NCBI GenBank assembly: GCA_002919235.1
Contig: PKEX01000037.1
Span: forward strand, 64,001 to 128,000
Direction: 5' to 3'
DNA length: 64,000 bases
DNA from: Clostridia bacterium
Lineage (GTDB): Bacteria > Bacillota > Limnochordia > DTU080 > RSA5
Shown: piece after piece, positions 1 to 7,228 of the stretch
Layout: each line of letters begins with the position of its first letter
Position numbering within the stretch: the stretch's first letter is position 1
The notes under the pieces: generated by a model
What the model was told of the DNA's origin: nothing
The model's database searches: none
Seen by the model: the letters and a program-made list of their open reading frames with translations, nothing else
Made by a program: the position numbers and the translations under genes

Positions 1-21
1 AGCACGGCGGTGGATGGGTGA
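1..21 (+). CDS. 3' end of an upstream gene (possibly comEC)
   Basis: Reading frame 1 runs from the window edge through S-T-A-V-D-G to a TGA at 19-21. The holA GTG start at 18 overlaps this stop as GTGA, the coupling style used by many gene pairs in this window. In many Bacillota the gene before holA is comEC, so that is the likely identity. Six residues cannot prove it, and the call rests on context only. Confidence 0.4.
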   Translation, partial: STAVDG

Positions 22-1034
22 TGGAGATCAGCCGGTTGAAGGCGGAGCTCAATCAAGGGCATGTGTCCGGCACCTACTTGATCACCGGCGGCGATGCGCT
101 GCGGCGTGAGGAGGCGGTGCGGGTCCTGGAGGAGGCGCTTTGTCCCGACGAAGCCCTGCGCCAGTGGTGCCTCGTCAAGGTGGACGCCGAGGAGTCCAGC
201 GGAGACCAGGTGCTGGACCTGGTCTCCACTCCGCCCATCCTCGGTGAGCGGCGGGTCGTGGTGGTGAAAGGGGCGGACCGGCTTTCGGGGGATGAGGCCC
301 TCCTGGCCCACGTGAGCGATCCTCCCGGGTTTTCCACGCTGGTGCTGGTCGCGGAGAGCTACGACCGCCGGCGCAAGCTGTTTCAGGAGATCCAGCGGCG
401 CGGCCGGGTGCTCGCCTACGAAGCGCCCGCCGGAGAGCGGGACCGGATGCAGCGGCTGGAGGAGATGGCGAGGGGATTCGGGCTTTCCCTGGACCGGGCC
501 GCGCTCTCCGCCTTGCTGAACCGGGTGGGGGGAGATCTTCCCCGGGCTGAGCAAGAGCTGGCCAAGCTGGCGGCGTACGTCGCCGCCGGCCAGCCGGTGG
601 GAGAGGACGCCGTGGCGGCCGTGGTCGCCGACGGCCCCCCGGAGCTGGACCAGTGGGCGGTGTTCCAGTACGTCGACGCCCTGACCGAAGGGCGAAGCGC
701 CGCCGCCCTGGAGCACCTGGCCCTGCTGCTCGAGGCAGGGGAGCACCCCCTGAGGGTGCTAGGAATGATCGCCCGGCAGTTTCGCTTGCTCCTGGCCGGG
801 CTGGCATGGCAGGGCCAGCGGCCCGAGGTGCTGGCCCGGACGCTGGCGCTCAAGTCGACGTATCCTGCCAAGAAGGCACTGGCGCAAGCTAGGGGCTGGA
901 CGCTGGAGCAAGCGGCGTCGGCCCTCGAGGCCTGCGCCCAGTGTGACGCCCAACTCAAACGGGGAGCCGACGGGCGCCTGGCCCTGGAGCTGCTCACGGT
1001 GAAGCTGGCGGCGATCCGGCGGGCGCCGGCATAA
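18..1034 (+). CDS. holA: DNA polymerase III subunit delta
   Basis: This is the delta subunit of the clamp-loader complex, which opens the beta sliding clamp and loads it onto primed DNA. The product is 338 residues, normal for HolA/YqeN. The N-terminal strand-helix with TYLITGGDALRREEAV (about residues 19-34) and the C-terminal helical part ending in KRGADGRLALELLTVKLA are typical of the family. Translation starts at GTG 18, overlapping the upstream stop. The neighbour is rpsT on the opposite strand, as in Bacillus (yqeN-rpsT-gpr). The gene ends just before the rpsT terminator, which it may share from the other side, although no T-run follows on the plus strand. Confidence 0.93.
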   Translation: MMEISRLKAELNQGHVSGTYLITGGDALRREEAVRVLEEALCPDEALRQWCLVKVDAEESSGDQVLDLVSTPPILGERRVVVVKGADRLSGDEALLAHVSDPPGFSTLVLVAESYDRRRKLFQEIQRRGRVLAYEAPAGERDRMQRLEEMARGFGLSLDRAALSALLNRVGGDLPRAEQELAKLAAYVAAGQPVGEDAVAAVVADGPPELDQWAVFQYVDALTEGRSAAALEHLALLLEAGEHPLRVLGMIARQFRLLLAGLAWQGQRPEVLARTLALKSTYPAKKALAQARGWTLEQAASALEACAQCDAQLKRGADGRLALELLTVKLAAIRRAPA

Positions 1035-1040
1035 ACCGGA

Positions 1041-1073
1041 ATAAAAAAGAGCCGCGGGCTTCCGCTGCGGCTC
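1041..1073 (-). terminator. Rho-independent terminator of rpsT
   Basis: The inverted repeat GAGCCGC (1049-1055) and GCGGCTC (1067-1073) has an 11-base interior. On the minus strand it is followed by a run of T (plus-strand A at 1043-1048). This polarity ends the rpsT transcript, whose stop codon lies about 70 bases upstream on that strand. Confidence 0.8.
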
Positions 1074-1144
1074 TCAACGCTCCTCTCAAAATGCCCCTCT
1101 GAACGACACCGCTTTCAGGAGGGGGCCCGACGCAGGCGGTCCGG

Positions 1145-1408
1145 CTACGCCAGGCTTGCCAGCTTGGTGGCCATCCGGGACTTCTTGCGGGCGGCCAGGT
1201 TCTTGTGGACGACGCCCTTGGCGGCAGCCTTGTCCAGCGCGCTGGCGGCGGCGCGGTAGCGCTCGACGGCCAACTCCTTCTCGCCGCTCTGTACTGCCTG
1301 CTCAAACTTCTTGACCAGAGTCCGGACCCGGGATTTGATGGACCGGTTGTAGAGGCGGCGAGCCTGGGACGAGCGGACCCGCTTCGCGGCCGACCTGGTG
1401 TTTGGCAT
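1145..1408 (-). CDS. rpsT: 30S ribosomal protein S20
   Basis: This is a primary binder of 16S rRNA in the small ribosomal subunit. The product is 87 residues, begins MPNTRSAAKRVRSSQ, is very rich in Arg, Lys and Ala, and follows the three-helix S20 pattern. The frame stays open upstream to 1468, but ATG at 1408 is preceded by AGGAGGTGAGAAGG and gives the family N-terminus. A sigma-A promoter lies at 1440-1468, so an upstream start would begin at or before the transcript. The gene is monocistronic, with its own promoter and terminator, inverted between holA and gpr as in Bacillus. Confidence 0.95.
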   Translation of the reverse strand: MPNTRSAAKRVRSSQARRLYNRSIKSRVRTLVKKFEQAVQSGEKELAVERYRAAASALDKAAAKGVVHKNLAARKKSRMATKLASLA

Positions 1409-1439
1409 GCTCCTTCTCACCTCCTGAAAGACAGGCTGT

Positions 1440-1468
1440 ATTGTACCACGGCATCCGGTTTTTTTCAA
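1440..1468 (-). promoter_or_regulatory. Sigma-A promoter of rpsT
   Basis: Read on the minus strand, TTGAAA (1468-1463) is followed by exactly 17 bases and then TACAAT (1445-1440). This is close to the vegetative consensus. It lies 32 bases before the S20 start codon. Confidence 0.85.
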
Positions 1469-1536
1469 GGGACGCCCCTGCGCCGCCGGACCGTCTTTTC
1501 ACTTGTTAACCTTATGTTAAAGGTGACCGGGATCGG

Positions 1537-1564
1537 TTGATTCTTGACACGGATGCGATATACT
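1537..1564 (+). promoter_or_regulatory. Probable promoter of the zinc-ribbon gene
   Basis: TTGATT (1537-1542), a 16-base spacer and TATACT (1559-1564) resemble a sigma-A promoter. A better -35 hexamer, TTGACA at 1544-1549, is only 9 bases from the -10 and cannot pair with it. The predicted transcript starts near 1571, giving a leader of about 85 bases. Confidence 0.5.
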
Positions 1565-1589
1565 GAAATCGGGACAGGAAATGAAACAG

Positions 1590-1625
1590 CCGGGACAAAA
1601 ATCGTCCCGGAGGATCCCGTCCCGG
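1590..1625 (+). promoter_or_regulatory. Leader with alternative hairpins before the zinc-ribbon gene
   Basis: CCGGGAC (1590-1596) can pair with GTCCCGG at 1604-1610 across a 7-base loop, or with a second identical GTCCCGG at 1619-1625. The two pairings exclude each other. The ribosome binding site AAGGAGG lies just downstream (1640-1646). A regulatory role is inferred from this geometry only. Confidence 0.4.
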
Positions 1626-1655
1626 AAATCTGCATCCGCAAGGAGGAATGAAGCG

Positions 1656-1796
1656 ATGATCATCTGCAAGGACTGCGGCAAGCGCAACCTCGGCAACCTG
1701 TACTGCGAGCGCTGCGGCGGCGACCTGTATGCCAGGAACCGGCGGCCTGAACGGACCCGCGAAGGGATCTTCGATCGACCCCTGGTGCTCCGGTAA
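1656..1796 (+). CDS. Small zinc-ribbon protein of unknown function
   Basis: This is a 46-residue protein starting MIICKDCGKRNLGN. Two CxxC pairs (CKDC near residues 4-7 and CERC near 17-20) form a treble-clef or zinc-ribbon type metal site. The remainder is basic and ends in DRPLVLR. ATG at 1656 has AAGGAGGAATGAAGCG in front of it. The upstream in-frame ATG at 1581 has no such site and lies in a structured leader. The gene has its own promoter and a strong terminator, so it is expressed alone between rpsT and gpr. Nothing visible gives a function; nucleic-acid binding or a partner-protein zinc knuckle are possible. Confidence 0.75.
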   Translation: MIICKDCGKRNLGNLYCERCGGDLYARNRRPERTREGIFDRPLVLR

Positions 1797-1878
1797 CCGG
1801 CCATGCCATCGTCGTCGCATGCAAGCCTGCCTGGTTGTGGCAACGGGTCGAGCACGCACGCAGCCGACAAGGGGAAAC

Positions 1879-1934
1879 GACGATAAAGGGACCGTCCCGG
1901 CGTGAAGCGGTGAGCGGTCCCTTTGTCGTCTTTT
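1879..1934 (+). terminator. Rho-independent terminator after the zinc-ribbon gene
   Basis: A 16-base stem, 1879-1894 (starting GACGATAAAGGG) against 1915-1930 (ending CTTTGTCGTC), is followed by TTTT. Because the mirror image has A-rich flanking it may work in both directions. The rest of the 1797-2100 interval shows only the possible sigma-G promoter near 2041-2069. Confidence 0.9.
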
Positions 1935-2040
1935 CCCCGGTTCCATCTCCCTTTCCCGCCTCCTTGCCCGCGTTTCGCCATCCTCGCTGCGTCGTCCTGT
2001 TCCCGTGCACTGCTCCTTCCTAAAGCCCGTCTTCCGCCCG

Positions 2041-2069
2041 GGATAGCGCTTCGCCCTCTGGGGATGCTA
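2041..2069 (+). promoter_or_regulatory. Possible sigma-G/F promoter of gpr
   Basis: GGATA (2041-2045), 17 bases, then GATGCTA (2063-2069) matches the forespore pattern GnATA-N17/18-CATnnTA at all but one or two positions. Known gpr genes are transcribed by sigma-F and sigma-G. A start of transcription near 2076 would exclude the ATG at 2071 and favour the GTG at 2101. Confidence 0.4.
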
Positions 2070-2100
2070 GATGCAGCCGGCACGACGAGGAGGGCGACAG

Positions 2101-3285
2101 GTGCCATCATTTGTCGAACTCAAAGGATTGCGGCTCTCCCGCCTTCGCCCGGAGAGCCTTGAACCGGGCTCTCTCGAACAGGACGGCTTTTTCGCGGAGC
2201 ACGGGGTCCGTACGGACCTCGCGTTCGAGGCCCACCAGGTGGTCCGGCAGGCGGGAGTCGAGCAGGTCCCGGGCGTCTCGACGGAGACGGAGGAGCACGG
2301 GTTTGGAACCATCACCCGCATCCACGTGGAGGATGAGGCCGGAGCCGCCGTCATCGGGAAGGCGAAGGGGCGCTACATCACCATTCAAGCCCCGGGGCTC
2401 CGGCGCAAGGACCGCGCCCAGGAGCGCCAGGTCAGCGAGGCCCTGGCGAAAGAGCTGGAATCGCTCTTGCGCGCGTGGGGGATCGGGCCGGAGCAGCTGG
2501 TCCTGGTGGTCGGGCTGGGCAACTGGAACGCCACTCCCGACAACGTCGGGCCCCTCACGGTCTCAAAGCTCTTGGTCACCCGGCATCTCTACGAGTACCG
2601 GGCGCTGGAGGAGGAAGTGTTGGGCCGGATGAGGCCGGTGGCGGCGCTGTCGCCGGGCGTGCTGGGCCTCACCGGGATCGAGACCGCCGAAATCGTGCAC
2701 GCCGTGGTCGAGAAGGTGCGACCCGCCGCGGTGCTCTGCGTCGACGCGTTGGCCTCCATGAGCGTGGAGCGGCTCGGCACCACGCTGCAGCTCTCCGACG
2801 CCGGGATCCGGCCCGGGTCGGGCGTGGGCAACACCCGGAGGAGCTTGAGTTATGAAACCCTGGGCGTTCCGGTCTTTGCCCTCGGAGTGCCGACGGTCAT
2901 CTACGCCACTACCATCGTCTCCGAGGCCGTGGACGCGCTGTGGGAAAGAGTCACCCAGCCCGCGGCGGCTTTTGGGCCGCCGGGACCTGCGCCGGGGAGC
3001 GGAGCGCTCCTCGATCCCAGCCGGATCGTCGTCACGGCGAAGGACCCGGCGCCGGCCGCTTCCGCCCCGGCAGCCGCGCCCGGGACCGCAAGCCTTCCCC
3101 GCTTGGACCCGCACAGCCGCCGCCAGCTGATCCAGGAGGTGCTGGGCCCGTCCATGGGCTCGCTGGTGGTGACGCCCAAGGAGATCGACGTGCTGGTCGA
3201 CACCCTCTCCGATGTCCTGGCGGACGGGCTCAACGAGGCGCTCCATCCGGGCATCAGCGCCGCCGAAGCGGCGGCCATCCGCTAG
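2101..3285 (+). CDS. gpr: Germination protease GPR
   Basis: This endopeptidase starts degradation of small acid-soluble spore proteins when spores germinate. It is an aspartic-type protease made as a zymogen in the forespore. The conserved RTDLAFEAH segment (about residue 38), VVGLGNWNATPDNVGP (about 137-152) and VDALASM (about 213) identify the family. The product is 394 residues from GTG 2101, which has GGAGG seven bases upstream; an ATG at 2071 is open but has no such site. A proline/alanine-rich linker near residues 300-340 is longer than in Bacillus. Position next to rpsT and spoIIP matches Bacillus, but here two minus-strand genes intervene before spoIIP. Confidence 0.93.
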   Translation: MPSFVELKGLRLSRLRPESLEPGSLEQDGFFAEHGVRTDLAFEAHQVVRQAGVEQVPGVSTETEEHGFGTITRIHVEDEAGAAVIGKAKGRYITIQAPGLRRKDRAQERQVSEALAKELESLLRAWGIGPEQLVLVVGLGNWNATPDNVGPLTVSKLLVTRHLYEYRALEEEVLGRMRPVAALSPGVLGLTGIETAEIVHAVVEKVRPAAVLCVDALASMSVERLGTTLQLSDAGIRPGSGVGNTRRSLSYETLGVPVFALGVPTVIYATTIVSEAVDALWERVTQPAAAFGPPGPAPGSGALLDPSRIVVTAKDPAPAASAPAAAPGTASLPRLDPHSRRQLIQEVLGPSMGSLVVTPKEIDVLVDTLSDVLADGLNEALHPGISAAEAAAIR

Positions 3286-3294
3286 CGCCGCCCG

Positions 3295-4704
3295 CTAATA
3301 GGGCTGCTTCACCATGGCCCGCAGGCCGTCGACGCCGGCGGCGATCTCCCGGGCCAGGGCCTCGGGGTCGGCGCCGTCCCAGAGCTTGACGAACTGCGGA
3401 GCCAGGACCGTCTCGATGGCCTTCTCCTGCACGTTGGCAAAGGCGTCGGCCAGGGGAGGGGCCACGGCAAGGCGCGCCCACTCCACCAAGAGGTCCAGCT
3501 CCTTGCGGGGAAGCCCGGCCTCCGCTCGCCAGCCGTCCCACGCGGACGGGTGCGCGGGGACGGCGAAGAGGCGGGCCGCCTCCCAGGGACCCATCCGGCG
3601 GCTCAGGTGTTCCGCCAGGGCCATGGCCGCCCGGGTGTGGTCGTCCCCTCGGTACTCCTGCTGGCGGAAGACGGCGTAACCGGAGACCACGGCAGGGTGC
3701 CGGCCGGGGCCGCGGCCGGTCGAGAGCGACGGCGGGGGAACGGCCAGGGCCAGGTGGCCGGGTTCCTCCTCCTCGCCCTGCCCCGAGCCGGTGACGCCTC
3801 CCCGGGTCAAGAGGTGCCGGAGGAGCCACGGGTTGACGGGGGCGACCACCGCCGCCCGCCGGGTCCAAAACCAGGCCAGGCGGCTGCGGGCCATCCGGTC
3901 GGGGTCGCTGTCCACCAGTCCCCTGCGGATCAGCTCCCGGAAGAACTCGAGCCCCCGGGCCAGCTCCTCGACGCTCCAGGCGCGGGTCCCGTCGTCGCCG
4001 ATGAGGTTCTTCCCCGTGGTGGCCACCATGAGCTCCACGAAAGCGCTGGGGTCGAAGGGGTTGAGCGCCAGGCCGTACGCCCCGGACCCGGTCTTGACGG
4101 CCGCCACCGCGGCGGCGAACTCCTCCCCCGACCAGCGGGGCCTGGCCCGGGCCAGCTCCGGTGAGAGGTCTTCCCGGGCCACCCACACCCGGGGCTGCAC
4201 CCAGCGGGGCCATGCCCAAAGCCCGTCGGCGTCGCTGAGCGCCCGGACGGCGCTGGGCAAGAGGTCGTCCCTGGCCTCTTTGCTCAGGTAGGGCCCCACC
4301 GGCACCTGCCACTGGGCGTCGACCTTGCGGGCGCCCAGCGGCATGCCGTAGACGTCCGGGGGCGTCCCCTTGGCCAGCGCTTCTCTCAGCCGGGCGTGAC
4401 CCTCCTGCCAGGGAAGCACCTCCAGCGTGACCTCGATGTTGGGCCAGGCGCGCCGGAACTCGGCGATGGCTTCCTCCAGCGCTTTCCGGTGGGCGCCCGC
4501 GTCCCAGGGGAGGGGGACTTCGTGCTCCCAGACCACCAGGTGATACCCCCGGCGGGGATCGATCTCGGCCCGCGGGTCGATCCTGCGGTCTCCCACGGGA
4601 ACGAGGCGGTGGTAGTAGCGATACGCCTGGTAACCTCCCACGGCCAGGAGGACGGCGGCGACGGCGGCCGCCAGCCGGCGGAAGATGGATGCCACGGGAC
4701 TCAC
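3295..4704 (-). CDS. Orphan extracellular solute-binding protein (family 1 type)
   Basis: This 469-residue protein has an N-terminal hydrophobic segment (about residues 10-27) and then a periplasmic-binding-protein-like body. Typical elements are LVVWEHEVPLP, AIAEFRRAWPNIEVTLEVLPW and GTPPDVYGM, as in sugar-type ABC binding proteins. There is no lipobox cysteine after the hydrophobic stretch, so it should stay membrane-anchored by the helix or be released. No permease or ATPase gene lies nearby. It starts with GTG 28 bases after the L,D-transpeptidase stop, so the two are probably one operon read from the sigma-E-like promoter at 5732-5762. The ligand is unknown. Confidence 0.8.
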   Translation of the reverse strand: MSPVASIFRRLAAAVAAVLLAVGGYQAYRYYHRLVPVGDRRIDPRAEIDPRRGYHLVVWEHEVPLPWDAGAHRKALEEAIAEFRRAWPNIEVTLEVLPWQEGHARLREALAKGTPPDVYGMPLGARKVDAQWQVPVGPYLSKEARDDLLPSAVRALSDADGLWAWPRWVQPRVWVAREDLSPELARARPRWSGEEFAAAVAAVKTGSGAYGLALNPFDPSAFVELMVATTGKNLIGDDGTRAWSVEELARGLEFFRELIRRGLVDSDPDRMARSRLAWFWTRRAAVVAPVNPWLLRHLLTRGGVTGSGQGEEEEPGHLALAVPPPSLSTGRGPGRHPAVVSGYAVFRQQEYRGDDHTRAAMALAEHLSRRMGPWEAARLFAVPAHPSAWDGWRAEAGLPRKELDLLVEWARLAVAPPLADAFANVQEKAIETVLAPQFVKLWDGADPEALAREIAAGVDGLRAMVKQPY

Positions 4705-4732
4705 CTGCCGCTTTCCATGTGGGCTCTCGCCC

Positions 4733-5689
4733 TCATTTGAGGCCGAGGACGTAGTAGACGTCCTCGTAGACGACGCCGTCGACGGGAAGGCCGTAGAGCC
4801 GCTGCAGCTCCTTCACCGCCGCAGCGCTGTTGGGGCCGAAGCGGCCGTCGGCGCCTTGCGCGTCGAAGCCCAGCTCCTGAAGGCGAAGCTGGACGAGGAC
4901 CACGTCCCGGCCGGTCGCGCCTTGGACGATCTGCCGGTCGAAGGAGACGCCGGGGAGGTCGCCGATGATCTTCACCCGGGTGCCGGTGGGAACCCACTCG
5001 TACAGCTCCTCGACGTCGCGGTTGAACATGCGGATGCAGCCGGCGCTGGCCCGGGTGCCGATGGACCAGGGCTTGTTGGTGCCGTGGATGCCGTAGATGC
5101 CCCAGGGGACGTTCAGTCCCATCCAGCGGGTGCCGAAGCCACCGCCCCAGTTGCGGGCCTTATGGACGATCTTCCATTCGCCCACCGGCGACAGGGTGAA
5201 CTGGTTGGGCCGGCCGACCGCCACCGGATAGGTCTTGTACGGCTCGCCGTTTACGTAGAGGGTCAGCTGCAGCTTGTGAGTGTCGACGACGATCATCATC
5301 TCGCCTTCCGGCTTCTCCCGGGGCGGGCTCGCCGCGGGCAAGGTCAGGTCGGGTCCCAGGGCGGCCCAGGTGGCGGGCCCCACGACGCCGTCGGGCTCCA
5401 GCCCCGCGGCGGCTTGGAAGCGGCGCACCGCCGCCTCGGTCTCGGGGCCGTACACGCCGTCGATCGCGGGAGGTCCAAATCCCAGGGTCTTGAGGCGCTC
5501 CTGGAGCTCCACCACGTCGATCCCGGTCAGGGGCGGCGTGTGCAGGGAGAGCGCCCGCTCCGGCCCGCAGCCCGCAGCCGGATCCGTCTGGGCCGGGACG
5601 GTCTCGGCCCGGACGGGCGCGCGGCAGAGAAGGGACAGCAGGACGGCCACCACCGCCCCGATCCGGACCCAAGGCCAAAGACGAGACAT
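4733..5689 (-). CDS. L,D-transpeptidase with two peptidoglycan-binding domains
   Basis: This is a 318-residue exported enzyme of the YkuD family, which makes 3-3 peptide cross-links or remodels peptidoglycan. A signal peptide (residues 1-28, ending APVRA) is followed by a peptidoglycan-binding repeat (about 55-110), the YkuD catalytic domain (about 128-240) and a second peptidoglycan-binding repeat (about 255-318). The catalytic signature is HGTNKPWSIG plus SAGCIRM, with the nucleophilic cysteine near residue 218. It is divergent from spoIIP and precedes the solute-binding-protein gene. The upstream sigma-E-like promoter suggests expression in the mother cell during sporulation. Confidence 0.92.
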   Translation of the reverse strand: MSRLWPWVRIGAVVAVLLSLLCRAPVRAETVPAQTDPAAGCGPERALSLHTPPLTGIDVVELQERLKTLGFGPPAIDGVYGPETEAAVRRFQAAAGLEPDGVVGPATWAALGPDLTLPAASPPREKPEGEMMIVVDTHKLQLTLYVNGEPYKTYPVAVGRPNQFTLSPVGEWKIVHKARNWGGGFGTRWMGLNVPWGIYGIHGTNKPWSIGTRASAGCIRMFNRDVEELYEWVPTGTRVKIIGDLPGVSFDRQIVQGATGRDVVLVQLRLQELGFDAQGADGRFGPNSAAAVKELQRLYGLPVDGVVYEDVYYVLGLK

Positions 5690-5731
5690 GACTGGCGATC
5701 ACTCCTGCGTGCTGTGGTCTCTCCGTCACGG

Positions 5732-5762
5732 TACGCGTATGGCTTGGGCGGGCCTGTTATGA
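5732..5762 (-). promoter_or_regulatory. Sigma-E-like promoter of the L,D-transpeptidase operon
   Basis: On the minus strand TCATAAC (5762-5756), 14 bases, then CATACGCGT (5741-5733) resembles the sigma-E pattern TCATATT-N14-CATACAAT. The coding start is 43 bases downstream. The -10 also partly fits sigma-K (CATAnnnTA with one extra base). Confidence 0.5.
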
Positions 5763-5770
5763 CAGGCCCG
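5749..5770. repeat. Inverted repeat between divergent sporulation promoters
   Basis: CGGGCCTGT (5749-5757) and ACAGGCCCG (5762-5770) form a perfect 9-base dyad with a 4-base centre. No T-run follows on either side, so it is not a normal terminator. It overlaps the -35 of the minus-strand promoter and lies just upstream of the plus-strand one, the position of an operator. Confidence 0.55.
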
Positions 5771-5779
5771 GACAAACCT

Positions 5780-5809
5780 TCATACCGGGAGGACGGCCCC
5801 CATATACAT
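5780..5809 (+). promoter_or_regulatory. Sigma-E-like promoter of spoIIP
   Basis: TCATACC (5780-5786), 14 bases, then CATATACAT (5801-5809) matches the sigma-E pattern. spoIIP is a known sigma-E gene in Bacillus. The ATG at 5834 lies 25 bases downstream with GAGGGGGCGG as ribosome binding site. Confidence 0.6.
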
Positions 5810-5833
5810 GGCCCGTGAGGGGGCGGTCCATCG

Positions 5834-7228
5834 ATGGGTTTCAGAGCGCACCCGGCGGCACACCGGGACGGTTCCAGCTTCACCCGGTCTTGGGCGCGGA
5901 CGAGCCTGGTCTCCGCAGTGCGGGCCGCCGCCGTCCTGGTCTTGCTGGTGCTCTTGGCCGCCTCCGGATGGTGGATCGGGGCGGGGATGACGTCGGGCGT
6001 CCTCTGGGAGCAGCTGGGCGCGGGGTGGCACCTGGCGGCCGCCGCCTGGCGGCGGGCTGCGGCCCGCGCGGCGACCGTGGACGGGGAGACGGCAAAGAGG
6101 CTGGTCCAGAGTGTCCTGCCGGCGGCGAAAGCAGGAGAGGACGGGGTAGGGGACGGAGAGAGACCGCTCTTGGCCTGGGTCCGGGCGGCGACGGGATATG
6201 ACTTCACCTCGCCCCGCAGCTTCCTGGAGGCAGAGGTCGCGGGCCGCAGGTCTCCGGTCCGGCTCAACGCGGGCGCTTTCGGGCAGGCATTCCGGGCCGC
6301 CCCGGGCCGCGAGAGCCGGCGAGAAGGGGAAAGCGGGAGCGGCACCGCGGGCGGCGGCGCCGGCGGGGACGGCCGGCCCGAGGCGGGCCCCGCGGCGCTG
6401 GCCCGGAGCACGGAGGCGCCTTCGGCCGAAGTCCTTTCCCGGCAGGAAAGAGAGCCGGTGCCCGCCCGGTTGGCGCCGGTCCTCGCCATGGACTGGGGAA
6501 ACGAGCCCCGGGTCCTCATCGTCCACAGCCATACGTCCGAGTCGTACGTCACCGTGCCGCCCGACCCCCGGGCCGATGCCCGCAACCACGTCTACAACGA
6601 TTCCGACACCGGGATTACCCGTGTCGGCCGGGCATTGGCGGAAAAGCTCCGGAACGTGTACGGCATCGGCGTCATCCACTCGACCCGGGTGCACAACTGG
6701 CCCCATCACTGGGAGGCTTACGTCAATTCCCGGGAGACGGTCAAGGAGTACCTCGAGGCGTACCCGTCCATCCAGATCGTGTTGGACGTGCACCGCCAGG
6801 GGATCGAAAACGCGGTGTGGGCCACGGCGGTGAGCGGGGTGCAAGCGGTGAGCGTCGAGGTGATCTACACCACCTCGCAGGAGTTCCCGTACGCTTCCCA
6901 CCCCAACTGGAGGTGGAACGCGGCCTTTGCCGAGGTGCTGGCCCGGGCCATGGAAGAGCTTCACCCGGGGCTGCTCCACCGGGTGACGGCGGTGCGGGAC
7001 CGCCGCTACAACCAGGACTTGCACCCCCATATGGTCCTCCTCGAGGTGGGCAACTACCTCGACCGGGAGGAACACGCCCTGGCGGCGGCCGAGCTCTTGG
7101 CGGACGCGGTGGCTTTGGCCCTGTACGAGGTGGACCGGGGAACCGTGGAGGCGCTGGCGGCCCCCCGCGCGGTGACCCCGCCTCAGCCCCCGAGGCCCGC
7201 GCCTTCCTCCCCGCCCCCGCGCCGCTGA
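5834..7228 (+). CDS. spoIIP: Stage II sporulation protein P
   Basis: SpoIIP is a peptidoglycan amidase and endopeptidase that works with SpoIID and SpoIIM to thin septal wall and drive engulfment. The product is 464 residues, with one N-terminal membrane helix (about 34-54), a low-complexity Gly/Ala/Arg region (about 145-205) and the catalytic domain (about 215-430). Metal-site and catalytic motifs are HSHTSESY (about 233), DVHRQG (about 318) and LLEVGNYLDREEHA (about 401). The proline-rich tail is encoded over the 3' end of convergent murJ. The sigma-E-like promoter at 5780-5809 supports mother-cell expression. Confidence 0.95.
   Translation: MGFRAHPAAHRDGSSFTRSWARTSLVSAVRAAAVLVLLVLLAASGWWIGAGMTSGVLWEQLGAGWHLAAAAWRRAAARAATVDGETAKRLVQSVLPAAKAGEDGVGDGERPLLAWVRAATGYDFTSPRSFLEAEVAGRRSPVRLNAGAFGQAFRAAPGRESRREGESGSGTAGGGAGGDGRPEAGPAALARSTEAPSAEVLSRQEREPVPARLAPVLAMDWGNEPRVLIVHSHTSESYVTVPPDPRADARNHVYNDSDTGITRVGRALAEKLRNVYGIGVIHSTRVHNWPHHWEAYVNSRETVKEYLEAYPSIQIVLDVHRQGIENAVWATAVSGVQAVSVEVIYTTSQEFPYASHPNWRWNAAFAEVLARAMEELHPGLLHRVTAVRDRRYNQDLHPHMVLLEVGNYLDREEHALAAAELLADAVALALYEVDRGTVEALAAPRAVTPPQPPRPAPSSPPPRR

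Noticed and set aside
2071-2100. ATG 2071 as the gpr start
   Set aside because: It has no ribosome binding site and lies upstream of the expected start of transcription; GTG 2101 has GGAGG at the right distance.
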